This document shows, one piece after another, positions 44,109 to 52,964 of a DNA stretch of 64,000 nt (within the stretch, counting starts at the first letter, position 1; every line of letters starts with the position of its first letter). Made by a program: the position numbers and the translations under genes. This DNA is from Candidatus Gastranaerophilales bacterium (GTDB lineage Bacteria; Cyanobacteriota; Vampirovibrionia; Gastranaerophilales; Gastranaerophilaceae). The stretch spans positions 1-64,000 of the forward strand of contig CALVBT010000010.1 of NCBI GenBank assembly GCA_944325885.1. The letters are read 5' to 3'. The notes beneath the pieces are model-generated. The model saw only the letters and a list, made by a program, of their open reading frames with translations. It made no database searches and was not told the DNA's origin.

Positions 44109-44489
44109 TTAAACGGTTTGGTTTATGACCTGATTGTTATCATTGTGTTTTTTGTTGTGCTGGAACGGGTCAACGTTAAAAGACTGAACAATATCCAGTG
44201 TGTTTTGAATATTGTCTTTTGCATGGTCAGGATTTATCCTTTTTGGTTTTTCCATATAACGTTCGACCAGTTCTTCAATGGTGTTTTTAAAGTTTTTAAT
44301 TGTTTCGGCCTTCGGTGCTTTTACAGAGCCGAGTTTTGTGTTGACAAATTGTTTGTACTCATCTTGAGAAAGTTCTTTACCTCTTTTTTCCGCAGAAACA
44401 GAATCATTGTCAGCATAATAAATTTTTACGGGCTGAGGCTGATACTGAGCCGCAGGATAACCATAAGCAGGTATATTTTGAATTGACAT
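44109..44489 (-). CDS. Hypothetical protein
   Basis: A 126-residue protein without membrane segment or signal peptide. ATG 44489 is chosen (a GGGTGAT site just upstream); the frame continues to 44510. The N-terminus MSIQNIPAYGYPAAQYQPQPVKI is proline/tyrosine-rich, similar in style to other small N-terminal tags here but without the SFK motif. The remainder is helical, charged and polar, ending in an asparagine-rich tail. The function is unknown. Confidence 0.5.
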   Translation of the reverse strand: MSIQNIPAYGYPAAQYQPQPVKIYYADNDSVSAEKRGKELSQDEYKQFVNTKLGSVKAPKAETIKNFKNTIEELVERYMEKPKRINPDHAKDNIQNTLDIVQSFNVDPFQHNKKHNDNNQVINQTV

Positions 44490-44595
44490 AAAATCACCCA
44501 ATTTTTTCACACTATTACTTATTTATATAAAGTAAAAATGCATGAAAAAATTGCTAATGATTTAAAAAATATTTTATATAGCCAACTGACACAAA

Positions 44596-45567
44596 CTAAT
44601 TATCTTTATTTTGCTGGATATTTCTGATAACAGTCTGTACATTGCCTTCGGCAAAGAAGTTTTTCGGATTTATATACATCTTTATCCTGTCAGCAGTGAT
44701 AGAGCGCATCTGTTCAACGATTGTAGAACGTCCGATAAAAATAATCTCATTCGGTTTGTTTGTTTTCGGGTCAGGATAAACTGTAGCCTTTGGCCCTTTA
44801 GCATCATAATCTTTGTAGATAACATGTACTTTTCCGGAGGCCTGTATAATGTTAGAAGCTTTGTAATACTCCTGTCTATCCGACCAGACATTTATCCTTG
44901 TGCCGTCCATATCCACATCACTGTGGGCAGAACCCAGACCGTAGGCTATTTCTTTTACCGCATCGTATATAAATTTGTCCGCTGTAATTACACTGTCTTT
45001 TTGTTTCAGTCTGCCGCTGCCTGTCAGGGTAAGCATTTTTAAATTTCCGTTTTTATCAAGGTTTGCAACAGCGGAATTTGAAAAAGTTTCTACATCTTTA
45101 TAATAAATTATTACACTGCCTTTTGCTGTAAGAGTTTTTGTTTTTGTATCATACTCCTGAGTGTCCGCTGTAATAATTACGGTAGGTTTCATCCCGTCAA
45201 GAGGTGTAACTGTTGTTTGAGTGTTGCCTTCTGCCTTCAGTCTTTTGTTTAAAAGGGACATTTTTAGGATATTAGCTTTGACCTCATTTTTTTTGTCCTG
45301 CTTTACCTGTACAACATAAGGTTTGTCGTACATAACAGCATCTGAAAGTTGTTTTGTTTTCGGGTCAATAAGGACTTCTGCTCTGGGTGAGCTTGCTTGA
45401 ATATCATCCATTTTTACTCTGACATTGCCTTCGAATTTTGCTTTGTTTTCTTCCATTTTAAAGGACTGTTTGTCAGACTGGATAGACAAATCAGCGGCGA
45501 CAACCACCCCGATAGAGCCTAAAAGCAATGTTGTTATTAAAAATAAAGTCTTAAATCTTTTCATCAA
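44596..45567 (-). CDS. lptA: LptA/OstA-like LPS transport protein
   Basis: A 323-residue secreted protein (signal peptide near residues 1-24, ending VVVAADLS). It has two OstA-like beta-jellyroll regions (KAKFEGNVRVKMDDIQASSPRAEVL, YDTKTKTLTAKGSVIIYYKD and further copies) and a third near the C-terminus. It is longer than E. coli LptA, as in cyanobacteria and other distant lineages where more jellyroll units are stacked to bridge the periplasm. It overlaps lptC by 17 bases; LptB and the permeases are not in the window. Confidence 0.88.
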   Translation of the reverse strand: MMKRFKTLFLITTLLLGSIGVVVAADLSIQSDKQSFKMEENKAKFEGNVRVKMDDIQASSPRAEVLIDPKTKQLSDAVMYDKPYVVQVKQDKKNEVKANILKMSLLNKRLKAEGNTQTTVTPLDGMKPTVIITADTQEYDTKTKTLTAKGSVIIYYKDVETFSNSAVANLDKNGNLKMLTLTGSGRLKQKDSVITADKFIYDAVKEIAYGLGSAHSDVDMDGTRINVWSDRQEYYKASNIIQASGKVHVIYKDYDAKGPKATVYPDPKTNKPNEIIFIGRSTIVEQMRSITADRIKMYINPKNFFAEGNVQTVIRNIQQNKDN

Positions 45568-46132
45568 AATTCCCCTTGCTGTAAAGTTCGGTTTTTGAAC
45601 GGCCTTTTATTCTTATATTCGTCATTTGATTGCTCAAGACTGCCTCGTTGCTGAATGTTCTTATCTCTCCGTTCTTAGTTATTATAACATTGCCCTGAGC
45701 AGTAATATCTTTGTCGTTGCCCTGCCATACAAACCTGTCTGCACGGACATCCGTACCGTCTTTGTAAATAAAATAGGTGTTGTCATACAGTACGACTTTT
45801 TTGTTTTCTTCACTGTAAGTGCCTTTTGTCGATTCCATACTGAGGACGACTTTGTCATCATCATAGAAATTGCCTATAACATTATACAAAATAGCTACCT
45901 TGTTTTGGTTGTCATAATAGCCGGATTCCGCATAGAGTTCCCAGTATTTTTTGTCATCTTTTGTTTCGGTAATAATCAGATTTTCAATATTGAGTTCCTG
46001 TTTTTCACCGGCTTGTGTGAGAGCTTCTTTCTTAAAGTTTTTTGTAATCACACCAGCAGAAATAAACGCCCATGCGCATCCGAATACAATTGCCGAAAGT
46101 ATAACGATATAAGCTATTTTTCTTTTAGACAT
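45551..46132 (-). CDS. lptC: LptC-like LPS export protein
   Basis: A 193-residue protein with an N-terminal membrane anchor (IAYIVILSAIVFGCAWAFISAGV) and a periplasmic LptC jellyroll: TKDDKKYWELYAESGYYDNQNKVAILYNVIGNFYDDDKV and VRADRFVWQGNDKDITAQGNVIITKNGE. LptC receives LPS from LptBFG and passes it to LptA, which is encoded downstream with overlapping reading frames. Length is normal. Confidence 0.9.
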   Translation of the reverse strand: MSKRKIAYIVILSAIVFGCAWAFISAGVITKNFKKEALTQAGEKQELNIENLIITETKDDKKYWELYAESGYYDNQNKVAILYNVIGNFYDDDKVVLSMESTKGTYSEENKKVVLYDNTYFIYKDGTDVRADRFVWQGNDKDITAQGNVIITKNGEIRTFSNEAVLSNQMTNIRIKGRSKTELYSKGNFDEKI

Positions 46133-46214
46133 AAGATAAGTTTAGCATAAACTTTTTAATAAAGTTTTAAAGATGTTACGAATTATTTCATTTGTTTCAA
46201 ATATGAAATAACAG

Positions 46215-47873
46215 ATGACAAATTTTTTTGTTTATGACTTTAATATAAACACAAACACTAGTAACGGAATTAAAAAAGTGATAACACTTAACACAGCATT
46301 ATTTGCGCAAAAATACAACAGCAATATTAAACAAACAAACCCTCTTTTAGCCAATCAAAAGAGGCTTTTTAACCTGTCTTTCGGTGAAAAATTAAACGAA
46401 GACAAATTTGAAAAAACAAAAACACAAGAAACTCAGCAGCCGCAAAAAACAAATCCGGCAAAAACAAAAAAAGTATCTTCGACAAAACAATTTGAACAAA
46501 CAAAAAAAGCCTATGATGTTCTGGTAAAAGAAAAAGTTTTGCCAAAAGAATTAATCCCTTTTTTGGAACCACAAATTGACGAAAAAGGCAAAAAATCATA
46601 TACCCAGCAGCAGACAAAACTTATTGAAGCTGCTCAAAAAAGAATGAACTACTATATGGATATTGCCCAGCATCTGGAAGAAGAAGCTATAGCCGCACAA
46701 GATGAGGTTTCCAAACAAGTAATCGACCTTTTTGGCGGGAAAGAAGACCTCGGTCAGTATGTTCATGTAAGAGCAAAATCAAAAAAATCTATCTTCAACA
46801 AACTCGTAAAAGAGTTTAAAGATGAACAGTTCTACGGAAAAATGATGGACAGACTCTCAAGAGATGCCTACAAAGTCCCTTACTCAAAACTCACCGTAGA
46901 CAGATACAAAGAGATTGCTGACACATATTTTAACGGAAAAACTTTTACAGAAGACCAATACAAAGCTCTGAACAAGCCGTACAAAAAACTCAACAAGGAT
47001 GAAAAGGCTCTTATTCTTATGGAATTGGAAGCCAAAAACATGGAATTTACTCCTGAAGAAATTGAAAAATGCATTAAGATTTTCAAACCTTCAAGCAAAG
47101 AACATGAAAAATCCATAAACTATATAAAAGACCTTATAGGTACTAGGCTCGTCCTTCCGACCGGCAACGCAGAAGAGCTGGAAAAAGTAGAAAAATATAT
47201 TTCAAAAGCAATCCGCTACAAAAAAATCAAAATCACAAGACTGAGCAACTACCACGACAACTACATCCTTCCTTACATAAAATATGACACTGCAAAAAAA
47301 TGGAAAGATGCAATGCCCGGCATGGTGCTGGTCGAAAACAGCAAAGTCAGAAAACGTAACGGATATACAACGACACAGCTCAACATCATTCATCCGCTGA
47401 AACTACAAAAAACAAAAAGCTCAGCCTCTGATAAAGTTTCTAAAAAGGCACAAAATATTGCAAAAAATGAAAGTCTGCCAAAAACAATTTTTGGAGAACT
47501 TCAAATAAGAACGCAAAAACTCAATGATATCGGTCAGATAGAACATTTGATTTATGATATTCTTGAGAACAAAGACATCTCCAAGGGCATACCGGAGCTG
47601 AGAAAATACTATGACTCAATCGGTATAGAAAAAGCCGTAAACGATGTTTTTAATGATGAAAAAAAAGAAGAAAATTATATAAGATACGAAAATTCAATGT
47701 ATTATTGGATTAGACACAAAGAATTGAGAAGAAACAAGCCTACTGCAGAATATCTCAAACCAAGACTCAATATGTTTGAGCTGCCGGGGTATGAGATTCT
47801 TGACTTTGATTCGCTTGCCCGTATCGACAAAGAAGCAGAAAAAATCAAAAGAAAATTTATTAATAGAACATAG
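46215..47873 (+). CDS. RelA/SpoT-fold nucleotidyltransferase-like protein
   Basis: A 552-residue protein. I see the synthetase motifs of the RelA/SpoT family in the right order: RAKSKKSIFNKL (residues about 186-197, the RxKS site), IKDLIGTRLV (about 304-313, the metal-binding Asp), RNGYTTTQLNIIHP (about 381-394) and FGELQIRTQKLND (about 427-438, catalytic Glu in ExQIRT). An additional charged helical stretch of about 100 residues lies between the first two motifs, where the family usually has about 20. There is no HD hydrolase or TGS domain. The N-terminus carries LSFGE at residues 54-58 and a Gln/Thr/Lys-rich linker. It may make (p)ppGpp or modify another nucleotide or RNA target; this is inference. 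Confidence 0.75.
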   Translation: MTNFFVYDFNINTNTSNGIKKVITLNTALFAQKYNSNIKQTNPLLANQKRLFNLSFGEKLNEDKFEKTKTQETQQPQKTNPAKTKKVSSTKQFEQTKKAYDVLVKEKVLPKELIPFLEPQIDEKGKKSYTQQQTKLIEAAQKRMNYYMDIAQHLEEEAIAAQDEVSKQVIDLFGGKEDLGQYVHVRAKSKKSIFNKLVKEFKDEQFYGKMMDRLSRDAYKVPYSKLTVDRYKEIADTYFNGKTFTEDQYKALNKPYKKLNKDEKALILMELEAKNMEFTPEEIEKCIKIFKPSSKEHEKSINYIKDLIGTRLVLPTGNAEELEKVEKYISKAIRYKKIKITRLSNYHDNYILPYIKYDTAKKWKDAMPGMVLVENSKVRKRNGYTTTQLNIIHPLKLQKTKSSASDKVSKKAQNIAKNESLPKTIFGELQIRTQKLNDIGQIEHLIYDILENKDISKGIPELRKYYDSIGIEKAVNDVFNDEKKEENYIRYENSMYYWIRHKELRRNKPTAEYLKPRLNMFELPGYEILDFDSLARIDKEAEKIKRKFINRT

Positions 47874-47887
47874 AAGGAAATGAAAAG

Positions 47888-48307
47888 ATGAAAGTTGCAC
47901 TATTCACCAATTCAAACTATTCAATTAATAAAAGAAACAAAAACAGAACAATAACACACACCCCTTCATTTGCAGGCAGTTCTGCAAAAGTCCCGAAAGA
48001 AATTAATGCAGCCTTTACCTTTTTAAGAAAACAAATAGAAGCAGGAATGCAAGGCAAAAACCAGAACATATTTGCTGTCCCTGTTGTTAACAAAAATGAT
48101 GAGGTTGCTCTCGTAATGCTGGAAAAAAGAAGAAAGAACTGGCTTTTGTCCTTTCTCTCCGACAACATAAAAGAAGGCAAAAAAGCAGAAGTAACTCACT
48201 ACAAAGGGGACAAAGATACTATTGAGCTGATTTTGAAAAACCCGAAAACAAAAATGGAACTCAACAAATTCCTTTCAGAAAACGGTATCCAGCTCGGAAA
48301 TCTTTAA
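47888..48307 (+). CDS. Small protein paired with the RelA/SpoT-like gene
   Basis: A 139-residue protein starting 14 bases after the RelA/SpoT-like gene, with AAGGAAATGAAAAG as ribosome site, so it is in the same operon. The N-terminus MKVALFTNSN... has PSFAG at residues 26-30. The rest is mixed alpha/beta, moderately basic (AVPVVNKNDEVALVMLEKRRKNWLLSFL). No family is recognised. Its position is compatible with an antitoxin or partner protein, but nothing in the sequence proves that. A strong terminator follows. Confidence 0.65.
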   Translation: MKVALFTNSNYSINKRNKNRTITHTPSFAGSSAKVPKEINAAFTFLRKQIEAGMQGKNQNIFAVPVVNKNDEVALVMLEKRRKNWLLSFLSDNIKEGKKAEVTHYKGDKDTIELILKNPKTKMELNKFLSENGIQLGNL

Positions 48308-48313
48308 AACAAC

Positions 48314-48347
48314 AAAAAAGAGGTGTCATTATTGCACCTCTTTTTTA
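48314..48347. terminator. Bidirectional terminator
   Basis: AAAAAAGAGGTG pairs with CACCTCTTTTTT. It lies between the convergent genes ending at 48307 and 48348. Confidence 0.85.
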
Positions 48348-49385
48348 TTAAAACATTTTTTTGTGAAAGCCGTAGCCTGTTGAAATGGTGCGGCCGATAG
48401 CTTTTATTTTTTCCGTAATAACTTTTTTATATTCTTCAGGCGTGTTGTTCAAACCTGCTTTGCCCGGATAAATTTCGTATTTTTGCTTGCAGTCCTCGCA
48501 GGTGACGTTTGGCATTACGACATTTGCTCCGCTTTGAAGAGCTAAAATTCTGCCCTCGGGGTGAAGAGTTTCCATTGCCGTTGTCGCAGGGATATTTATA
48601 TCAGGCAGCAGCAATCGTGTGAGAGCCATAACCTTTATGGAAAGCGAAAGATTTCCTGTCTTTTCATTTTTCAAAGGAGTTTCTGGATTTGGGATAAACG
48701 GGCCGAGGCCTATCATATCAGCCCCAAGCTCTTTAAAAAACAAAATATCTCCGGCAAGAGAATCCAATGTCTGGCCGGGAAGCCCGACAAGGCAGCCTGT
48801 ACCTGTTTCGTACCCCAGTTTTTTTAAATCAAACAGACAGCGTTTTCTGTTTTCAAAACTCATTTTCGGATGCAATTTTTCATACAAATTTTTGTCTGTT
48901 GTTTCTATTCTCAAAAGGTACCTGTCAGCACCCGCACTTTTGTATGCTTCATATTCTTCAAAAGATTTTTCGCCGATACTCAAGGTGATTGCAAAATCCA
49001 TTTTTTTTATGCCTTCAATAATTTTGCACATCTTGTCTTTTGAAAAGAACGAATCCTCACCCGATTGCAGAACAATAGTCCTGTAATTATATTCCTTTGC
49101 TTTTTTTGCAAGGAACAAAATTTCTTCCACATCCATACGGTAACGATTGGTATTCAGGTTATCTTTTCTGAGTCCGCAATACTTGCAGCTGCATTTGCAG
49201 ATATTGGAAAATTCGATAAGTCCTCTTAAATGAACTTCATCCCCGACATATTTTTTTCGGACAGCATCAGCAGTCTTGAACAAAAAATCATTGATTGAGT
49301 CATCGGCCAGAATCCTGACCAGTTCTGATTTTTCCGCACTGTGATTATCTGCAATATTTTGAACAATCCTCTCCAGTTCAGTCAA
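48348..49385 (-). CDS. hydE: [FeFe]-hydrogenase maturase HydE
   Basis: A 345-residue radical SAM enzyme of the biotin synthase-like group, needed to build the H-cluster (likely the dithiolate bridge). CX3CX2C appears in NICKCSCKYCGLRKDN; the barrel motifs IVLQSGEDSFFS, YLLRIETTDKNLYEKLHPKMSFENR and ETGTGCLVGLPGQT match HydE. A C-terminal Cys set occurs in MPNVTCEDCKQKYEIYPGK. It follows mnmA with an 8-base overlap, away from hydG at 22716, so the maturase genes are scattered. Confidence 0.9.
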   Translation of the reverse strand: MTELERIVQNIADNHSAEKSELVRILADDSINDFLFKTADAVRKKYVGDEVHLRGLIEFSNICKCSCKYCGLRKDNLNTNRYRMDVEEILFLAKKAKEYNYRTIVLQSGEDSFFSKDKMCKIIEGIKKMDFAITLSIGEKSFEEYEAYKSAGADRYLLRIETTDKNLYEKLHPKMSFENRKRCLFDLKKLGYETGTGCLVGLPGQTLDSLAGDILFFKELGADMIGLGPFIPNPETPLKNEKTGNLSLSIKVMALTRLLLPDINIPATTAMETLHPEGRILALQSGANVVMPNVTCEDCKQKYEIYPGKAGLNNTPEEYKKVITEKIKAIGRTISTGYGFHKKMF

Positions 49386-50430
49386 TCCAGCCGCCCCCGA
49401 TTAGATGTTTGTCGTTTTTGTCATAAAAAACAGCTGCCTGACCTGATGTTACCGAGGCTACAGGCTCATCAAAAACCACTCTGCCCGTCATATTTTTATA
49501 GTCAACAAAAACACGTGCGGGTTTTGAATCCATATTGTATCTGATTTTTACATTGGCCTCAAATTCTTCTTTTTCAAACGGATATTGAAATTTTACATCG
49601 TGAAGTGAAAGTTCTGTTGAGAGCAAATCCTCTTTTGTCCCGACATAGACTATATTCTTTTGCGCATCCAGCTTTACCACATACAAAGGCTCTTCCCATG
49701 CAATACCGATACCTTTTCTCTGGCCTATTGTATACTGGTAAAAGCCCTCGTGAGTTCCGACTTTTTTACCCGTTTTTAAAAAGACAAAATCACCCTTTTT
49801 TGTGCCGAATTTTTGTGTGATGTATTTTTTTGTTGTCATTGGTTTTGTTATAAAACAAATATCCTGACTTTCTTTGCTCGACTTTGAGGGCAGGTCATTG
49901 TCCAGAGCTATTTTTCTTATTTCGTCTTTTGTATAGCCGCTTAGAGGAAAGATTATTTTTTGCAAATGGTTCTGGTCAAGTTCGAAAAGATAATACTGCT
50001 GGTCTTTTTTTTCATCTTTTGCAGGATACATCTTTTTTATTCCGTCCATATCCTCAATACGTGCATAATGACCGGAAGACACATAATCGCAGCCGAGTAC
50101 GTTTATTGCATAATCAAAAAGCCTGCCCCATTTTATTGTACGGTTGCACAATATGCACGGATTCGGGGTCAAGCCGTTTTTATAAGAGTTTTCAAAATAG
50201 TCAATAACGTCTTTTTTAAACTCTTTGCTCAAATCAAGAACATAATGAGGAATCCCGATTTTATCAGCAACAGCGACAGCATTTTTGACAATTTGTTCAA
50301 ATTTTGCATCATCAACCATTTTGACGGTAATTGCGGCAACGTCATAGCCCTGCTGTTTTAGCAAAAAGCAGGTTACGGAGCTGTCCAGCCCGCCTGACAG
50401 ACCCACTGCGACTTTTTTGTTATTCGACAA
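49378..50430 (-). CDS. mnmA: tRNA-specific 2-thiouridylase MnmA
   Basis: MnmA adds sulphur to U34 of tRNAs for Lys, Glu and Gln. The 350-residue protein has the PP-loop VAVGLSGGLDSSVTCFLL, the catalytic Cys in PNPCILCNRTIKW and the second in KESQDICFI, and the RQRKGIGI segment near the middle. It overlaps the downstream hydE by 8 bases and the upstream ORFan by 11 bases, so the three genes are tightly coupled. Confidence 0.96.
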   Translation of the reverse strand: MSNNKKVAVGLSGGLDSSVTCFLLKQQGYDVAAITVKMVDDAKFEQIVKNAVAVADKIGIPHYVLDLSKEFKKDVIDYFENSYKNGLTPNPCILCNRTIKWGRLFDYAINVLGCDYVSSGHYARIEDMDGIKKMYPAKDEKKDQQYYLFELDQNHLQKIIFPLSGYTKDEIRKIALDNDLPSKSSKESQDICFITKPMTTKKYITQKFGTKKGDFVFLKTGKKVGTHEGFYQYTIGQRKGIGIAWEEPLYVVKLDAQKNIVYVGTKEDLLSTELSLHDVKFQYPFEKEEFEANVKIRYNMDSKPARVFVDYKNMTGRVVFDEPVASVTSGQAAVFYDKNDKHLIGGGWID

Positions 50431-51136
50431 AATAGCCCTCGCCTTCTTCCGTAAGGGTATATTCCGTAAAATCCGATGCTCCCGTCAAATCAGGAACAAT
50501 TCTGACAAGGTTTTGATTTATGGCATCTTCTATCAGGCTGTGATCAACAGGCTTTCCTGTCAGCGGCACAAGTTTTGCGTTAAGCTGTTTTATAGTAAAC
50601 CTTTCAAGATGCTCCATATTCATCACATACAAAGCTGTTACAATCAGTTTGTCTATCGGCGTTTGGGGATTGTATGAGTTAAAATACCCTTCAAAATCCG
50701 AAACTGAATCGACTTTTTCCACAACTTCTGTTTTCGGATTCTGGATAGATTCTTCCAACGCACGCTCAAAGTTGACCTCTTCCACGATTGGTGAGTTTTG
50801 TGCAGCATCAAACTTTGGTGTTGTCATCTGGTTTATGGAAGCAAGATTTTTCACGTCTATAAAACCGCTCCTTTGTTGAATTTGTGCAGTTTGGTCAATA
50901 TTTTCTTCATTTTCTGATTTTTGAAAAGTTGATTGTGCCTCAGCATTGTACAATCTTTGCATATCAGCAGGCTCTGCTTTCCCCTCAATTGCATCTGATA
51001 CAGGGGGTGCAACATACTGCCCTTTTACAACACCGTTTATCCAGTCGGACAGTTTTTCTTCAAAAGTGAATTTGTCCGTTGTGGAAAACTCAAATTCCAA
51101 ATCGCCTTTTTTAATTTTAAAATAATAATCGTGCAT
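50420..51136 (-). CDS. Hypothetical protein with C-terminal winged-helix-like segment
   Basis: A 238-residue protein; I choose ATG 51136 (site GGGGAAA before it) over the upstream frame to 51220. The N-terminal part (MHDYYFKIKKGDLEFEFST) is a short beta/alpha region. The middle is disordered and rich in Gln, Glu and Ala. The last 80 residues (TPIDKLIVTALYVMNMEHLERFTIKQLNAKLVPL) look like a small helical or winged-helix domain. It precedes mnmA and hydE in a coupled operon. The function is unknown. Confidence 0.6.
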   Translation of the reverse strand: MHDYYFKIKKGDLEFEFSTTDKFTFEEKLSDWINGVVKGQYVAPPVSDAIEGKAEPADMQRLYNAEAQSTFQKSENEENIDQTAQIQQRSGFIDVKNLASINQMTTPKFDAAQNSPIVEEVNFERALEESIQNPKTEVVEKVDSVSDFEGYFNSYNPQTPIDKLIVTALYVMNMEHLERFTIKQLNAKLVPLTGKPVDHSLIEDAINQNLVRIVPDLTGASDFTEYTLTEEGEGYFVE

Positions 51137-51182
51137 ATTTTCCCCGTATCTAGTAAATTTGTGCTGATTTGCCCCGAAAAAG

Positions 51183-52634
51183 CTATGGTTTGTAGCGCAA
51201 ATCAAGATGTCTTGCTGCATTTGTTTCGTCGACTCTTTTTACCGGAGTGCAATGAGGTGCTGACAGAACATTTTGAGGATTTTCTTTAACCTCCTGAGCT
51301 ATTTTTATCATAACCTCTGCAAACTCATCAAGCCTCTGTTTATTTTCGCTTTCTGTCGGCTCTATCATCATAGCCTCTGACACAATAAGCGGGAAGTAAA
51401 CCGTTGGCGGATGGAATTTGTAATCCATAAGTCTTTTTGCAATTTCAAGAGTATGCACGCCGTCAGCTTTTTGTCTGTCGCCTGACAGCACAAACTCATG
51501 CATGCAAGGCTCATCATAAGGCAGGTCATAATACGGTTTTAGCTTTTCTTTAAGATAATTTGCATTCAAAACAGCATCGCAAGACGCCTGTTTTAAGGTA
51601 TAACCCTTCATCAAAATATAAGCATAAGCCTTTACAAGAACACCGAAGTTGCCCTGAAACTCTTTTATTTTTCCTATTGTGTTTTTAAGATTGTATTTTC
51701 TGACATATTTTTGTCCGTCAAAATCCCTGTCAATATCAACTATAGGAACAGGCAGAAACTCTTTGAGATTTTCCGTAACACAAACAGGCCCTGCCCCCGG
51801 TCCGCCGCCGCCATGGGGTGTGGCAAATGTTTTGTGAAGATTAAGATGAACAATATCAAAGCCCATCTTTCTCGGTGTGGTTATTCCCATAATTGCATTG
51901 AGGTTTGCCCCGTCATAATACAGCAAAGCACCGTGTGAGTGAGCGATTTTAGATATTTCAAGGATATTTTCTTCAAAAATACCCAGGGTATTGGGGTTTG
52001 TCATCATTATAGCGGCTATTTCGCCTTTATTTTCTTCAAAAATCTGCTTCAGGTGTTCGACATCCACCTGACCTTTTTCATTGGAAGAAACTTTTACGAT
52101 TTCAAACCCGCACATGCCGGCAGACGCAGGGTTTGTACCGTGAGCAGAATCAGGAATAACAACTTTTTTCCTTTTTGCGTCACCGTTTACTTTAAAATAA
52201 TGTTTTACAATCATCATTCCGCACAGCTCGCCGTGTGCGCCGGCAGAAGGCTGCAAAGTCACTGCATCCATGCCTGTAATGATTTTTAGAGCTTCCTGCA
52301 ATTTATACATCAGCTCCAATGCCCCTTGTGCATCGTCATCAGACTGCAGAGGATGCAAATTTGCAAAGCCTTCCAAAGAAGCAAGATACTCATTGACCTT
52401 TGGATTATATTTCATAGTGCAGGAGCCGAGCGGGTAAAATCCTGATTCTACACAAAAATTTTTGTCCGAAAGCTCTTTAAAATGCCTCATTGCTTCGAGT
52501 TCGGAAACCTGCGGCAAAACAGGGTCTGTTTTTCGCAAAAATTCCGGCCTGATAAAATCCAATGCCGGATTTTCATCAGTCAAAGAAACTCCCGTCATTC
52601 CGTCTATAGATTTTTCAAAGATTATTTTTGTCAT
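51183..52634 (-). CDS. gcvPB: Glycine dehydrogenase (decarboxylating) subunit 2
   Basis: The beta half of the split glycine decarboxylase P protein (483 residues). It binds pyridoxal phosphate through the Lys of VHLNLHKTFATPHGGGGPGAGPV and works with GcvPA, GcvH and GcvT to break down glycine to CO2, ammonia and a one-carbon unit. AHGELCGMMIVKHYF and DSAHGTNPASAGMCGFEIV are further family blocks. Length is normal. The partners are not within the window, and a dispersed repeat lies directly upstream, so the gene's separation from its usual operon may be due to rearrangement. I see no glycine riboswitch. Confidence 0.95.
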   Translation of the reverse strand: MTKIIFEKSIDGMTGVSLTDENPALDFIRPEFLRKTDPVLPQVSELEAMRHFKELSDKNFCVESGFYPLGSCTMKYNPKVNEYLASLEGFANLHPLQSDDDAQGALELMYKLQEALKIITGMDAVTLQPSAGAHGELCGMMIVKHYFKVNGDAKRKKVVIPDSAHGTNPASAGMCGFEIVKVSSNEKGQVDVEHLKQIFEENKGEIAAIMMTNPNTLGIFEENILEISKIAHSHGALLYYDGANLNAIMGITTPRKMGFDIVHLNLHKTFATPHGGGGPGAGPVCVTENLKEFLPVPIVDIDRDFDGQKYVRKYNLKNTIGKIKEFQGNFGVLVKAYAYILMKGYTLKQASCDAVLNANYLKEKLKPYYDLPYDEPCMHEFVLSGDRQKADGVHTLEIAKRLMDYKFHPPTVYFPLIVSEAMMIEPTESENKQRLDEFAEVMIKIAQEVKENPQNVLSAPHCTPVKRVDETNAARHLDLRYKP

Positions 52635-52700
52635 TTCAATTTCTCCCGCAATAATGCCATGTTACGGTTTCGGTCGTATTATGTCAATATTTCATAATTT

Positions 52701-52874
52701 TGTCTGAGGCGGCTTCGCTTGTAGAAGTGTACACGGAGTGCGAGTGACGCCAAGTCTAGCATTTTGCGGAAGTGACCCCATGCACTTGTTGCCTGTGCCG
52801 GACTTGTTTAACAAAACGGACTTGCCAAATGCACAGGTTCTACAAGTAGTCGGAGTCAGTTGACTATATGAAAT
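52701..52874 (+). repeat. Dispersed ~174-bp repeat, copy C
   Basis: Copy of the element, from TGTCTGAGGCGG to GTCAGTTGACTATATGAAAT, lying upstream of gcvPB. Both ends are intact. Immediately beyond it a short inverted derivative follows (52876-52924). Confidence 0.88.
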
Positions 52875-52875
52875 A

Positions 52876-52924
52876 ATATAGTCAACTGACATCGGCTGCA
52901 GCTTCAACAAACCCGCCTCAGACA
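52876..52924 (-). repeat. Short internally deleted derivative of the dispersed repeat
   Basis: This 49-base piece begins ATATAGTCAACTGAC and ends GCCTCAGACA, both terminal words of the dispersed repeat, with the centre replaced by 20-odd bases. It lies head to head with copy C. End conservation with loss of the middle is what small mobile elements (MITE-like) often show. Confidence 0.75.
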
Positions 52925-52964
52925 TATTGTTTTATTACGGGAAAATATTATATAATTGGAAATT

